A stretch of DNA of 64,000 nt from Methylobacterium sp. J-068 (GCF_022829445.1 NZ_JAKSXY010000099.1:1-64000), one strand, 5' to 3'. Shown: positions 34,579 to 45,213, counted from the first letter of the stretch. Notes: generated from the letters alone by a model not told the origin. Translations and numbers: made by a program.

Positions 34579-35378
34579 CACGGGACCGGGTTCCCCTTCG
34601 ACCGATGGGCCGCCTCGAAGGGCCGGCCCGCGAGGACGGCGCGCAGGCGCCGCCAGAGATCGTAGACCCCTCCGATCCCCTTGGCACCGGAGGCCAGCGC
34701 CGTGAAGCGCTCCGCCTCGCGGGAGACCACGTCGGCGCTGAGCGCATCGAGGGTGGCGGTGAGGTCCGCCTCCATCCGCGCGAGCCGCTCGGGCCGGGGC
34801 AGAGCGAGCAGGTCGGCCCCGGAGACGGGCGTGCCGAAGGCCGCGAAGGCCTCGCCGCCGCGCTCCTCCCAGAACGCGTATTCGAGGGCGAGCGGGACGA
34901 ACAGCGCGTCGGGCGCGATCTCGGGCAGGCGCGCCACGCCGCCGCGCAGACCGAGCGGACGGGCGCGGACGTCCTGGAAGCGTCCCTGCGCGGTGATCCA
35001 GATCATCCGGTTCGGCGCGCCGAGGATGCGGCGCGAGGCCTTGAGGAACTGGGCCGCGCCGCGCGCCGAATCGAGGTCGACCGCGAAGGCGCCCATCCGG
35101 GCGAAGACCGTGTATTTCTCCAGCATCCGCGCATCGAAGGGCGCGTAGCTCTCGCGGCGCGGGAACAGCCGCCCGGCGAGCAGGATGACGACGGCGGCGT
35201 CCCACCAGGCCGGATGGTTGCAGTAGACCACGATCGGACCGGGATGATCGGCGTCAGGCGGCATTCCCCGGCGGGCGAGCCGCAGGGCGTTGAGGTGGCG
35301 TCGGACGTACCGGTCGAAGTACCCGACCATGAACCGCCACAGGGCGGGCGACCGGGCCGGAGCTTCCTTGCTGGCCAC
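34578..35378 (-). CDS. PlsC-type acyltransferase (CrtO-like role proposed)
   Basis: The 266-residue protein has the acyltransferase His-X4-Asp motif in VVYCNHPAWWDAAVVILLAGRLFP near residue 50, and a second block MIWITAQGRFQDVRARPLGLRGG near residue 130, at the place of the PlsC EGTR motif. It lies 10 bp after the CrtI-like gene and overlaps the glycosyltransferase by one base, so all three are translated together. In the staphyloxanthin pathway the final step is acylation of the glucose by CrtO. CrtO is a different fold, so this is an analogous, not proven, role. Confidence 0.78.
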   Translation of the reverse strand: MASKEAPARSPALWRFMVGYFDRYVRRHLNALRLARRGMPPDADHPGPIVVYCNHPAWWDAAVVILLAGRLFPRRESYAPFDARMLEKYTVFARMGAFAVDLDSARGAAQFLKASRRILGAPNRMIWITAQGRFQDVRARPLGLRGGVARLPEIAPDALFVPLALEYAFWEERGGEAFAAFGTPVSGADLLALPRPERLARMEADLTATLDALSADVVSREAERFTALASGAKGIGGVYDLWRRLRAVLAGRPFEAAHRSKGNPVP

Positions 35379-35388
35379 GCGGGAGCCC

Positions 35389-36915
35389 TCAGGCGCTGGC
35401 GCGCACCTCCGCCCGCGCGTCGGTGTCGAGGGCGTCCGCCGCGATCCAGCCCGACATCATCACCATCGGCATGCCGGGGCCCGGATGGGCGGCGCCGCCC
35501 GCAAGGTAGAGGCCCCGCACCTGCCGCGAGCGGTTGCCCGGCTTGAAGGCGCCCATGAACTTGCCGTGCGAGGCCAGCCCGTAGATCGCCCCGTTGAGCA
35601 CCTTGTAGCGCTCGTGGATGTCCTGCGGGGTCAGGTGGCGCTCGACCACGATGCGCTCCTCGAGGTCGGGCATGTTGGCGGTGCGCTTGAGCTTGTCGAG
35701 GATGACCTGACGATAGGCCGGAAACATCTTCGACCAGTCGTGGTGCGGCCGGAGATACGGCGTGTGCACGAGGACGTAGAGCGCCTCGCCGCCCTCGGGC
35801 GCCACGGACGGGTCGGTGGAGGAGGGGGCCGCGAGGTAGGCGGTCGGGTCCGGGGCCGGCTCGCCCTTGTGGTAGATGTAGTCGAACTCCTCCTCCGGGT
35901 CGCGGGAGAAGACGAAATCATGGTGGTTCAGGTGCTCGTAGCGCTTGTTCAGCCCCAGATAGAGTACCACGCCGGAACAGGCCGGCTCGAAGCTCTTCTT
36001 CTCGTAGGCCTTGCCGACGTCGCCGCCGACCAGCTCGCGGTAGGTGCGCACCGAATCCATGTTCGAGATCACGGCGTCGAACGGGGTGATGCCCGAGGCG
36101 GTCCGCACGCCCTTGACCGCGCCCTTCTCGATGGCGAGGCCCGAGACCTCGTCGCCGGGCCGCAGGGTGGCGCCGAGTTCGGAGGCCAGCTTCGTCAGGG
36201 CCTCGGCCACCGCACGGGTGCCGCCCATCGGATACCAGACGCCCTCGGCGGTCTGCATGTGGGCGATGGCGCAGAGCACGGCCGGCGCGCCGTAGGGCGA
36301 GGAGCCGACATATTGCACGAAGTGATCGAGCATCTGCGCGAGGCGCGCGTCCTTGACCTTCGAGCGGATGGTGCCGGCGACCGACGAGCCCATGCGCAGC
36401 GAGAGCACGTCCCGCAGGGTGCCGGGGTTCATGTTGGCGCGGATGTTGATCGTGTCGAACAGGTCCTCGACCGGCTTCCAGAAGAAGAACTTGTTCGAGA
36501 CGTCGTGCAGGTGCTCGGAGATTTCGAGGAACTTCCTGTAGCCCTCGCCGGCCCCGGTATTGGGCGCGAAGCGCTCCATGTCGGCCGCCATGGTGGGCAC
36601 GTCGGCCATGAGGTCGAGATGGGTGTTGTCGTCGAAGAAGCAGCGCCATTGCGGATCGAGCCGGCGCAGGTCGAGATAATCGTGGATGTTACGTCCGGCC
36701 TCTTGGAAGATGCGCTCCAGCACCTTCGGCACCGTGAGGATCGTCGGCCCCATGTCGAACCGGAACCCGCCCTCGTGCAGCACCGCCGCCTTGCCGCCGA
36801 GCCAGTCGTTCTTGTCGTAGAGCGTGACCTTGTGGCCGCGCGCGGCACTCACGCAGGCCGCCGCCAGGCCGCCCAACCCCGCGCCGACGACGGCGACCGA
36901 AGACCCAGCCCGCAT
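35389..36915 (-). CDS. CrtI/CrtN-family carotenoid desaturase or oxidase, second copy
   Basis: ATG at 36915 gives 508 residues. The dinucleotide-binding motif VAVVGAGLGGLAAACVSAARGHKVTLYDKNDWLGGKAAVL (residues 7-46) is followed by RFDMGPTILTVPKVLERIF. The C-terminal carotenoid desaturase signature GNRSRQVRGLYLAGGAAHPGPGMPMVMMSGWIAADAL is clear. A 1572-bp frame to 36960 adds only 15 unlikely residues. It shares a locus with a second CrtI-like gene. The two are candidates for the CrtN (desaturase) and CrtP (aldehyde/acid-forming oxidase) pair of C30 carotenoid synthesis; which does which cannot be told by reading. Confidence 0.85.
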   Translation of the reverse strand: MRAGSSVAVVGAGLGGLAAACVSAARGHKVTLYDKNDWLGGKAAVLHEGGFRFDMGPTILTVPKVLERIFQEAGRNIHDYLDLRRLDPQWRCFFDDNTHLDLMADVPTMAADMERFAPNTGAGEGYRKFLEISEHLHDVSNKFFFWKPVEDLFDTINIRANMNPGTLRDVLSLRMGSSVAGTIRSKVKDARLAQMLDHFVQYVGSSPYGAPAVLCAIAHMQTAEGVWYPMGGTRAVAEALTKLASELGATLRPGDEVSGLAIEKGAVKGVRTASGITPFDAVISNMDSVRTYRELVGGDVGKAYEKKSFEPACSGVVLYLGLNKRYEHLNHHDFVFSRDPEEEFDYIYHKGEPAPDPTAYLAAPSSTDPSVAPEGGEALYVLVHTPYLRPHHDWSKMFPAYRQVILDKLKRTANMPDLEERIVVERHLTPQDIHERYKVLNGAIYGLASHGKFMGAFKPGNRSRQVRGLYLAGGAAHPGPGMPMVMMSGWIAADALDTDARAEVRASA

Positions 36916-37038
36916 GTTCGTGTCACTCCCCGGGCCGGTGCGAAAGCCCTGATCTTGCATGAAGCTAGACCGGATGGGCGCGCGGTCAACGCGCTAACCC
37001 GTCGCGGCACGGACTTTCAGTGGCTTTGCCGCGTCGTT

Positions 37039-38228
37039 CTAGCTTGCTCGCCGCGAGACCAGCGCCAGCGCGACGCCCAAACCCGCCAGGGCCACCGACG
37101 CCATCACGCCCCAGGCGGGCAGGGCCGCCCACCAGCCCTCGCTCAGGGCGTTCTGGTAGCCCTCGATGGCCCAGGCGTTGGGGGTGAGCCAGCCGGCCTG
37201 CTGCAGCCAGGGCGGCATCAGGAAGCGGGGCACCATGCTGCCGCCCACCGCCGAGAGCAGCAGCACGCCGAAGGTCGCCGCGAGATGGGCCTGCTGGCGC
37301 GTGGCGCAGGCCGCGCAGGCGGCGAGCGCCAGGGCCGCCGCCATGGCGGAGAGGAGGAGCGAGGTCACCAGCCACGCGCCCCAATGGGGCAGGATGTCGA
37401 CCCCGTGCAGGACGCAGGCCGCGCCGAAGATCAGGCCGGCCTGGACGAGTCCCTGGCCCACCAGGAACAGGAACTTGCCCAGCACCACCACGGCGAGGCC
37501 CCCGGGGCCCGCCATCAGCCGGTCGGCGAGGCCGGACTGGCGCTCGTCGACGAGGGAGAGGGCGCCCTGCATGGCGGCGAAGAGCAGGAACACGGCGGTG
37601 ATCGCCCCCGCGTAGTAGCTCACGCGGTCGTTGGTGAGGCCGGAGGCGGTGCTGCGCCGCTCCACCAGGGTGGCGAAGGAGAACGGCTCCTTGCGGGCAC
37701 GCTGCTCGGCGAAAGCCTCGTTCAGGAAGCGGCGCTCGTCCGGCCCGATCTTGCCCGAGCGCTCCACGTCGGCGACGATCCGGGCCAGCACCACGTCGGG
37801 CAGGGCCTCGTTGAGGACGCGCTGGAGCTGGCCCAGCGCGATCGGGGTCGCGAGCGCCTTGGCGGGTTTCTCGATCAGCACCACGGGCTGGCCGGTCTCA
37901 GCCGAGCCCGCGTCGAGGTCGCCGCGCAGCACCAGGGCGACGTCGACCTCGCCGCGCCGTACGGCCGCGAGGGCCCCGTCGAGGTCGGTGGCGGCGAGGC
38001 GCCCGACCCGCAGGGACGGATCCGCCTCCAGGGCCTGCATCAGGCGCTGCGTCGTCGGGGTGTGGGCGAGATCGAGTAGGCCGAGATGAACGCGGATGCG
38101 GTCGCCGAGCGCACCGGAGAAGATCGCCGCGAAGATGACGAAGATCACGGTCGGCAGCACGAAGGCCATGACCAGGGCGGCGCGGTCGCGCACCAGCCCG
38201 AGCAGCATCACGCGGAACGCGGCCGAGA

Positions 38229-38232
<4 letters not shown>
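37039..38232 (-). CDS. ABC-2 type transporter permease
   Basis: The 397-residue protein has one N-terminal span ([22 protein letters not shown]), a long extracytoplasmic domain (residues about 45-215) and five C-terminal spans including [31 protein letters not shown]. This is the layout of YhhJ/DrrB-like export permeases. The stop codon lies in an 8-bp inverted repeat with 36962-36969. The gene overlaps the ATPase gene by 4 bp. Inside a carotenoid-type locus, it is inferred to export the pigment glycolipid or a precursor. Confidence 0.85.
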
Positions 38233-39179
<947 letters not shown>

Positions 39180-39190
39180 GGCGGGCGCGC

Positions 39191-39631
39191 TCAGCGGCGG
39201 GGCAGGGCGCGCGACAGGCGAACCCGCACGCTCACGGCCGGCTCGCGCACGGAAAAGCGGGCGCGGGCGAAATCCGGCCGGGCGGAGCGCGGCGACTCAC
39301 CGGAGAAGCCGTAGGGTTCGAGGGGCAGGCCGAGGCCGGTCCGGTCGAGGCGGCCATTGCCGTTGCTGTCCTGGTAGGCGACCGCCGCGTAGGTGCCCGG
39401 CGCCACGTCCGGGAACACGAAGCGCTGGGCGGCGGCGCGCGGCGGGGCCTGCTGCCCGATCCGGCAATCGGCCTCCGACAGGCCGTCCTGGCACAGGGCC
39501 ACGGAGAGGAGGCCGCCGGGCTCGATCCCCTCGACCTCCACCGCGACGCTGGCGGCCCGCGCCGTCCCGGGGCTCGCGAGGCCGGAGCCCGCGAGGAGGA
39601 GGAGGAGTCCGCCCCCCGCCGCGACCCTCAA
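39191..39631 (-). CDS. DUF2141 periplasmic protein
   Basis: A TTG start at 39631 (TTGA overlap with the upstream stop) gives 146 residues: [22 protein letters not shown] as signal peptide, then [35 protein letters not shown] and [41 protein letters not shown], the DUF2141 core with its [24 protein letters not shown] calcium-like loop. The wider frame starting at 39904 would bury the signal peptide. Two cysteines may pair. Function unknown; it is fused by overlap between the CrtI-like gene and the ABC exporter. Confidence 0.8.
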   Translation of the reverse strand: MRVAAGGGLLLLLAGSGLASPGTARAASVAVEVEGIEPGGLLSVALCQDGLSEADCRIGQQAPPRAAAQRFVFPDVAPGTYAAVAYQDSNGNGRLDRTGLGLPLEPYGFSGESPRSARPDFARARFSVREPAVSVRVRLSRALPRR

Positions 39632-41262
39632 GAGGCGTCGCCCGAGGTGGCGAGCGGCGCCGTGGCGGGAATCCCGGCGCTGGCCGCGCCGACGCGCCCG
39701 GCGGAGAGCTCCTCGATCAGGAGGCGGGCGGTGATGCGCGCGCCCTCGTAGATCACCGGCAGCCCGGAGCCCGGATGGGTGCCGCCGCCGACGAGGTAGA
39801 GCCCCGGTCCGAAGCGGTTGTGCGGCCGGAAATACAGCATCTGCATCAGGTCGTGGGCGAGGTTGAAGGTGGCGCCCTCGTGCACGAAGAAGTCGTCGCG
39901 CCACTCCGTCGGGTCGACGATGCGCTCGTAGCGGATGCGCGATTCGACGTCGCCGAGTCCGAGCAGCCGCAGGCGGTCGAGCACGAGCTGGCGGTAGCTG
40001 GCGCGCAGGGCCTTCCAGTCGATGTCCGCCTTCAGGTTCGGCACCGGCACCAGCACGTAGAGGCTGGTCTGGCCCGGGGGCGCCATGCCGCCGTCAGTGA
40101 AGCCCGCATGCTGCACGTAGAGCGAGGGCTGCATCGGCAGGATGCCGTCGGTGATCTCCCGGATGTTGCGGGCGTAATCCTCCGACAGCAGGATGGTGTG
40201 GTGGCCGAGCGCCTCCGGCATCGGCCCGTCGAGGCCGAGATACAGCATGAAGGTCGAGCAGGAGAGGCGCGCCTTGCCGATCTTGGCGTCGCGCCAGCGC
40301 GGGCGGTGCCGTTCCGGCACCAGGTCCTGGATCACCTTGGCGAAGTCGCCGTTGACGACCACGGCGTCGGCGGGAATCGTCTCGCCGTTGCAGACGACGC
40401 CGCAGGCGCGCTTGCCCTCGAACAGCACCCGCTCGACCCCGGCCCCGAGGCGGATGTCGACGCCCATCCGGCGGGCGAGCCCCGCCATCGCCTCGGAGAC
40501 CGCGCCGCAGCCGCCGACCGGGTGGTAGACCCCGTGCTCGTATTCGAGGAACGACAGGATGGTGAACAGGCTCGGGCACCGGAACGGCGACATGCCGAGG
40601 TACTTGGTCTGGAACGCGAAGGCGAGGCGGACGCGCGGGTCCTTGAAGTAGCGCTGCAGGTCCCGGTCGACGCTGCGGCCCGGATGGAGGTGGGGCAGGG
40701 CGGCGATCATCGCCGGGGAGGCCATGGCCCGCAGGGTGTGGAAGGCCTGCTCCAGCACCGGCTTGAAGAACTTCAGCTTCACCCGGTTGTCGGCGAAGAA
40801 CGTCCGCACGTTCTTTGCGTCGTCGGGCGCGATGCGCGCCACCTCGGCCTCCAGCCGGTCCATGTCGTTGGTGGCGCGGATCTCGCCCGAGATCCCGTCC
40901 TTCCCCTCGAACACGAGGTGGTATTGCGGATCGAGGCGCTCGAGCTTGACGTGGTCCTCCAGCCGCTCGCCGCAGGTCTCGAAGATGTCCGCGAGGATCT
41001 GGGGGTAGAGGAAGAAGGTCGGCCCGATGTCGAAGCGGTAGCCGCCGGGCGCCTCCACCGTCTTGGTGCGGCCGCCCACGGCCGGGTCCTTCTCCAGCAG
41101 GGTGACGTGGACGCCGGCACGGGCCAGGAGCAGTGCGGTGGCGAGCCCGCCGGGACCGGCGCCGACGATGATGACACGGCGTCCGGACAGGGCCCGCAAG
41201 CCATCCCGTGATTGCAACAACGCTCGCAACTCCTTCGACACCGCCCCCCACTCCCTGCGCAT
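39628..41262 (-). CDS. CrtI/CrtN-family carotenoid desaturase or oxidase, first copy
   Basis: The 544-residue FAD enzyme has a 23-residue N-terminal lead and then RRVIIVGAGPGGLATALLLARAGVHVTLLEKDPAVGGRTKTVE (residues about 28-70), RFDIGPTFFLYPQILADIF, and the family end GPGLYLVGGGTHPGSGLPVIYEGARITARLLIEEL. It starts the minus-strand operon that runs through DUF2141, an ABC exporter, the second CrtI-like enzyme, an acyltransferase and a glycosyltransferase. It is a desaturase or oxidase of carotenoid biosynthesis; precursor (C30 or C40) is not shown here. Confidence 0.88.
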   Translation of the reverse strand: MRREWGAVSKELRALLQSRDGLRALSGRRVIIVGAGPGGLATALLLARAGVHVTLLEKDPAVGGRTKTVEAPGGYRFDIGPTFFLYPQILADIFETCGERLEDHVKLERLDPQYHLVFEGKDGISGEIRATNDMDRLEAEVARIAPDDAKNVRTFFADNRVKLKFFKPVLEQAFHTLRAMASPAMIAALPHLHPGRSVDRDLQRYFKDPRVRLAFAFQTKYLGMSPFRCPSLFTILSFLEYEHGVYHPVGGCGAVSEAMAGLARRMGVDIRLGAGVERVLFEGKRACGVVCNGETIPADAVVVNGDFAKVIQDLVPERHRPRWRDAKIGKARLSCSTFMLYLGLDGPMPEALGHHTILLSEDYARNIREITDGILPMQPSLYVQHAGFTDGGMAPPGQTSLYVLVPVPNLKADIDWKALRASYRQLVLDRLRLLGLGDVESRIRYERIVDPTEWRDDFFVHEGATFNLAHDLMQMLYFRPHNRFGPGLYLVGGGTHPGSGLPVIYEGARITARLLIEELSAGRVGAASAGIPATAPLATSGDAS

Positions 41263-41393
41263 GTGGCGCGCAGAGAATGGTCCGTCCAGGGCTCGTCGGC
41301 CCGTCCGCGTAATCTTGACCGTGGCGGGGCGGGCGACAATGGGGGCGCGATGTCGCGCTTCGTGACGGGTCGCGCCGCGCCGGATCGCCCGGA

Positions 41394-42200
41394 TCAGCGC
41401 GCCGCCGCGAGATGATGGAGCGCGATGGCCCCGGCCGTGGCCACGTTGAGGGAGTCGAAGTCCGGCGCCATCGGGATGCGCAGGGTGCGCAGGCGCGCCA
41501 TCAGGGCGGGCGGCAGGCCCGGTCCCTCGGTGCCGAGGATCAGCAGCGTGCGGGCCGGGGGCGCGAGGGCGGAGAGGATTTCGCCCCCGCCCGGGCTCAG
41601 GGCCAGCGGCACCAGGGCGTGGCGGGCCGCGTAGGCCAGGATCGCATCCGCATCCGCCAGCCGCTGAAACGGCACCGTGAGCGCCGCGCCGGCCGAGACC
41701 CGGATCGCCTTGCGGTAGAGCGGATCGCAGGTGGCCGCGTCGAGGAGCACCGCGTCGGCGCCGAAGGCGGCAGCGTTGCGGAACAGGGCCCCGACATTGT
41801 CGTGGTTGGTCAGCCCGACGAGGCCGACCACCCGGACCGGATCCGGGGCGGGCGGCAGGCCCGGCTCGGCCTCCAGGCCGCGCAGGCCGACGCCGAGCAC
41901 GCCGCGATGGATCGGAAACCCGGTGATCGCGCTCATCACGGCTTTGCGCGCGACGTAGACCGGTCTCCCCTCGGGGAACCGGGCGAGGTCGCCGCCCAGG
42001 CCCTCCAGGCGCTCCGGCGCGAGCAGGACCGATTCGAGCCCGAACCGCGCCCGATCCGACAGCATCACCCGCAGGGTGACCTCGCCCTCGACGATGAACC
42101 GGCCCGCGCGCCCCACGAGATCACGCTCGCGCATCGCCGTGTAGGGCTCGAGACGCGGGTCGGACGGGTCGTCGACGGCGATCGTAGGGACGGGCGGCAA
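41394..42200 (-). CDS. SpoU/TrmH-family RNA 2'-O-methyltransferase
   Basis: The 268-residue SPOUT protein has an N-terminal substrate-binding domain (RAGRFIVEGEVTLRVMLSD) and the three catalytic motifs: VVGLVGLTNHDNVGALFRNAAAFGADAVLLDAATCDPLYRKAIRVSAG (residues about 130-175), LLILGTEGPGLPPAL near 220, and MAPDFDSLNVATAGAIALHHL near the end. It methylates a ribose in rRNA or tRNA using SAM. The target cannot be named by reading. Confidence 0.92.
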   Translation of the reverse strand: MPPVPTIAVDDPSDPRLEPYTAMRERDLVGRAGRFIVEGEVTLRVMLSDRARFGLESVLLAPERLEGLGGDLARFPEGRPVYVARKAVMSAITGFPIHRGVLGVGLRGLEAEPGLPPAPDPVRVVGLVGLTNHDNVGALFRNAAAFGADAVLLDAATCDPLYRKAIRVSAGAALTVPFQRLADADAILAYAARHALVPLALSPGGGEILSALAPPARTLLILGTEGPGLPPALMARLRTLRIPMAPDFDSLNVATAGAIALHHLAAAR

Positions 42201-42207
42201 CGTCGCG

Positions 42208-42687
42208 TCAGGCGCCCGCCGGGCGTCCGCCCATGCGCACCGCGAGCGGATCGGCCTCGGCCTTAGTCGGCACCTTCACGAGGGCCTCGCCGTCGAGCAC
42301 GACCTCGCCGGCCACCGAGCAGGTGCATTTCAGGCGGGCGCGGCGACGCTCCGGCACCAGCTCGGCAACCTCGACGGTGACCTGGACGGTGTCGCCGATG
42401 CGCACGGGCGCGCGAAAGTTCAGGGTCTGGCTGATGTAGATGGCGCCGGGGCCGGGCAGGCGGGTGCCGAGCACGGCCGAGATCAAGCCGGCGGTGTAGA
42501 GGCCGTGGGCGATGCGGGTGCCGAAGGGGGTGCGCGCCGCGAAGTGCTCGGACAGGTGGATAGGGTTGCGGTCGCCGGTGATCTCGGCGAAGCCCACCAC
42601 GTCGGAGGAGGCGATGACCTTGTTCAGCGTCTCGGACAGGCCGACTTCGAGATCCTCGAAGTACAGGACGCGCAGTTCGGGCATCAT
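42208..42687 (-). CDS. MaoC-type (R)-specific enoyl-CoA hydratase
   Basis: ATG at 42687 (or 42684, MMP) gives 159 residues of hot-dog fold: LRVLYFEDLEVGLSETLNKVIASSDVVGFAEITGDRNPIHLSEHFAARTPFGTRIAHGLYTAGLISAVLGTRLPGPG. The Asp/His catalytic pair sits in GDRNPIHLSEHFA near residue 40. This family includes PhaJ and the (R)-specific crotonase of the ethylmalonyl-CoA pathway in methylotrophs, so it may be that enzyme; the size fits. It precedes the SpoU gene by 7 bp. Confidence 0.85.
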   Translation of the reverse strand: MMPELRVLYFEDLEVGLSETLNKVIASSDVVGFAEITGDRNPIHLSEHFAARTPFGTRIAHGLYTAGLISAVLGTRLPGPGAIYISQTLNFRAPVRIGDTVQVTVEVAELVPERRRARLKCTCSVAGEVVLDGEALVKVPTKAEADPLAVRMGGRPAGA

Positions 42688-42883
42688 GGGCAGTTCCCCC
42701 GTCTCGTTCGTGGCAGGCGGGGCTCGCCCGCGCTGACGGCGCGCCCGTTCGCCGCGCCGAAGATCCCTTTTCGCCTCGCACAGGCGCACGGCCAAATCCA
42801 GTCTCCAGTCGCGCGGAGGCGGGCGGCGTTTTCGGACAATTCGAGCGATCGCCTTCACGCGGCCGTGATCTCCCGCCCGCATA

Positions 42884-43312
42884 TTGCCCGGCATGACCGA
42901 TTCAGATCCCTTCGCACCCCGACATATCGGGGCGGCGCTCTCGCTCACGGGCCTCGTCGCCCTGATGACGGGAGAAGGGGCGCGACCCGAGATCCTCGGC
43001 CTGGCCTGCGGCTGCCTCGCGGCGTCTCTCGTCGCCTTCGCGGTCGATCTTTGCCACACGCCGAAGCCGCGGCGGTCCCGCAAGGCGCGCCCGCCCCTGA
43101 AGACGCGCCGGCCCGCGGCGGTGACCGCCCAATGGAACGCCGCGCCGGCGCGGTCGGCCCTGCCGGACGGCCCACCGCTCCACCCGGCCCTGTCGGCATT
43201 GGTCCGCGCGACGCCCCCCGCCGCGACGGCGCCGGCGGCGCCGGCCCCGACCGCCCTGCACCGGCGCGCCCTGAAGGAGGTGCGCAACCGGCGCATCGCC
43301 CGCGGCGCCTGA
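42884..43312 (+). CDS. Hypothetical protein with one or two membrane segments
   Basis: The 142-residue product starts MPGMTDSDPFAPRHIGAALSLTGLVALMTGEG (an alternative ATG is 42893) and has two hydrophobic segments up to residue 55, then a proline/alanine/arginine-rich cytoplasmic tail of low complexity. No family was recognised. It is divergent from the MaoC gene. The tail ends with KEVRNRRIARGA. The open frame is consistent with local codon use. Confidence 0.5.
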   Translation: MPGMTDSDPFAPRHIGAALSLTGLVALMTGEGARPEILGLACGCLAASLVAFAVDLCHTPKPRRSRKARPPLKTRRPAAVTAQWNAAPARSALPDGPPLHPALSALVRATPPAATAPAAPAPTALHRRALKEVRNRRIARGA

Positions 43313-43386
43313 TCCCCGCATCGCGTGGCGCCCCTCGACAGGGCGGCGCCTATCGGCGAAGAGGCGCCGGCCGCGAGGAACGCACC

Positions 43387-44034
43387 GTGACCCAGCCAGC
43401 CCCCGCCCCCGCGCTCCGCCCCGTCGTCGCCCGGGTCGCGGGCCTGAACCTCGCGTATTTCGGCATCGAGATCACCGTCGCGCTGGCGATCGGCTCCCTG
43501 GCGCTGATCGCCGACAGCCTCGACTTTCTCGAGGACGCGGCCATCAACCTGCTGATCTTCGCCGGCATCGGCTGGAGCGTGCGCAACCGGGCGCGGCTCG
43601 GCGCCGTCCTCGCGGTGATCCTGCTGCTGCCGGCGCTCGCCACCGCCTACGCCGCCTGGGCCAAGTTCGCCACGATGGCGCCGCCGGACCCCGTGCCGCT
43701 GACGCTCACGGGTCTCGGCGCGCTCGCCGTGAACCTCACCTGCGCGACGATGCTGGCGCGCCATCGCTCCGGCGGCGGCAGCCTGACCCGGGCGGCCTAC
43801 CTCTCGGCACGCAACGACGCCTACGCCAACCTCGCCATCATCGCCGCCGGCATCGCCACCGCCCTGACCCTGTCGGCCTGGCCCGACCTGCTCGCGGCGG
43901 CCGGCATCGCCATCCTCAACGCCGATTCGGCGGGCGACATCCTGCGGGCCGCGCGGGCGGAATGGCGGGCGGCCGAAGCGGGCGCCGCCGGAATCCGCGC
44001 CCCCGAAGCCCCGCCCAAGAACCCGGTTCCCTGA
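43387..44034 (+). CDS. Cation-efflux (CDF)-like membrane protein
   Basis: Starting at GTG 43387, the 215-residue protein has six predicted helices. The first contains NLAYFGIEITVALAIGSLALIADSLDFLEDAAINLLIFAGIGWSV, the CDF-type signature with Asp in ADSLDFLED, and a later LSARNDAYANLAIIAAGIATALT with NDxxxN that resembles the second metal site. It lacks the C-terminal cytoplasmic domain of full-length CDFs and ends after ILNADSAGDIL. It exports divalent metals by family analogy. Its stop is 20 bp before the metallophosphoesterase ATG. Confidence 0.75.
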   Translation: MTQPAPAPALRPVVARVAGLNLAYFGIEITVALAIGSLALIADSLDFLEDAAINLLIFAGIGWSVRNRARLGAVLAVILLLPALATAYAAWAKFATMAPPDPVPLTLTGLGALAVNLTCATMLARHRSGGGSLTRAAYLSARNDAYANLAIIAAGIATALTLSAWPDLLAAAGIAILNADSAGDILRAARAEWRAAEAGAAGIRAPEAPPKNPVP

Positions 44035-44054
44035 GAGACTCCGCTCCGCAAGCC

Positions 44055-44900
44055 ATGCGCCTGTTCCCGATCTCCGACCTCCACCTCGAGCGCCGACGCC
44101 TCGACGTGATCCCGCGCCCGCACAAGACCTTCGACGTGCTGGTCTGTCCCGGCGACCTGCACGAGGGCCGGCCCGAGCACGGGCTCGCCGCCCTGGTCGC
44201 CCTCGCGCGGGGACGGCCGATCGTGCTGGTGCCGGGCAACCACGAGCATTACGCGCCGACCGGCGACGGGCGCACCGCCCCGGAACTCCTCGCCGCCCTG
44301 GAGGACGAGGTGGCGCGGCTCGCGGGGGAGGGAACGGCGATCCACCTGCTCCAGCGGAGCGCCGAAACGGTCATCGACGGCGTACGCTTCGTCGGCACGA
44401 CCCTGTGGAGCGACTGGTCCCTGGCCGGGCGCTGGCTCGACGGGACGGTGGCCGACGCGCCGGAGGACCCGGTCGCTTATGCCGCCGCGCGCATGACCGA
44501 TCCGGTCACCGGCTCGCGCGAGTTCCGGGGCTCGATCCGCAACGGCGACGGCACGATCTGGTCCCCCGCCGACGCGATGGCGGCCCATGCGCGGGAGCGC
44601 GAGGGCCTCATCCAGGCCCTGTCGCGTCCCCATGACGGGCCCACGGTCTGCGTCACGCACCACCCGGCGAGCCCGCGCGCGGCGGATGCCTTCCGCCACG
44701 CGCCCGGCGTGCCCTGGTGGGTTCCGGCGTTCTACGCCACCACGGTGCTGGAGGACCTGCCCGAGGCGGCGCGCCCCGACCTCTGGGTCTCGGGGCATTT
44801 CCACGCGGGCCACGACATGCGGGTGGGTCGCACCCGCTGGGTCGCGAACCCGGTCGAGGGCCGGGACTTCTCGGCCGATCACATTCTGACGATCGCGTGA
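44055..44900 (+). CDS. Metallophosphoesterase
   Basis: ATG at 44055 gives 281 residues with the calcineurin-like metal-binding signature: ISDLHLERR near residue 6, VLVCPGDLHEG near residue 31, PGNHEHYAP near residue 60 and late His residues in CVTHHPASPRA and VSGHFHAGHDM near residue 250. The substrate (nucleotide, cyclic nucleotide or phospholipid) is not predictable. The gene starts shortly after the CDF-like gene, in the same direction. Confidence 0.9.
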   Translation: MRLFPISDLHLERRRLDVIPRPHKTFDVLVCPGDLHEGRPEHGLAALVALARGRPIVLVPGNHEHYAPTGDGRTAPELLAALEDEVARLAGEGTAIHLLQRSAETVIDGVRFVGTTLWSDWSLAGRWLDGTVADAPEDPVAYAAARMTDPVTGSREFRGSIRNGDGTIWSPADAMAAHAREREGLIQALSRPHDGPTVCVTHHPASPRAADAFRHAPGVPWWVPAFYATTVLEDLPEAARPDLWVSGHFHAGHDMRVGRTRWVANPVEGRDFSADHILTIA

Positions 44901-44970
44901 GACCTGGGGCGCCCCGCATGCGTACCATGCCCGGAATCAACGCGGCGCCGAGCCGGACCGGAGATCACCC

Positions 44971-45192
44971 ATGAACGCCTTCATCGCCGTGGTCCTCGTC
45001 TGCGCCAACGGCATCCCGATCGAGGCCTGCACCGACGACCGGGCGAGCGAGGTCCGCAAGGTCCGGGTCGCCAACGAACTCGGCTGCACCAATGGCTGGC
45101 AGGAGATCATCGCTCGCACGGACCTGCGCGACGAGGTCGGCAAGACGAGCTACCTCAAGACCGAGTGCCGCCGGGTGAAGCAGGCGGAGTGA
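44971..45192 (+). CDS. Small hypothetical protein, 73 residues
   Basis: ATG at 44971 with product MNAFIAVVLVCANGIPIEAC, two further Cys, and TNGWQEIIARTDLRDEVGKTSYLKTECRRVKQAE. The N-terminal hydrophobic stretch is short. Similar small proteins with a CANG..EAC pattern occur in related genomes, but no function is known to me. It lies between the metallophosphoesterase gene and a repeat region. Confidence 0.6.
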   Translation: MNAFIAVVLVCANGIPIEACTDDRASEVRKVRVANELGCTNGWQEIIARTDLRDEVGKTSYLKTECRRVKQAE

Positions 45193-45213
45193 TCCGCCGG
45201 CGCCCCCGTCATA

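Noticed and set aside
35290..38079. 929-codon plus-strand ORF over the carotenoid locus
   Set aside because: It lies opposite CrtI-like and ABC genes with clear motifs; GC-driven open frame only.
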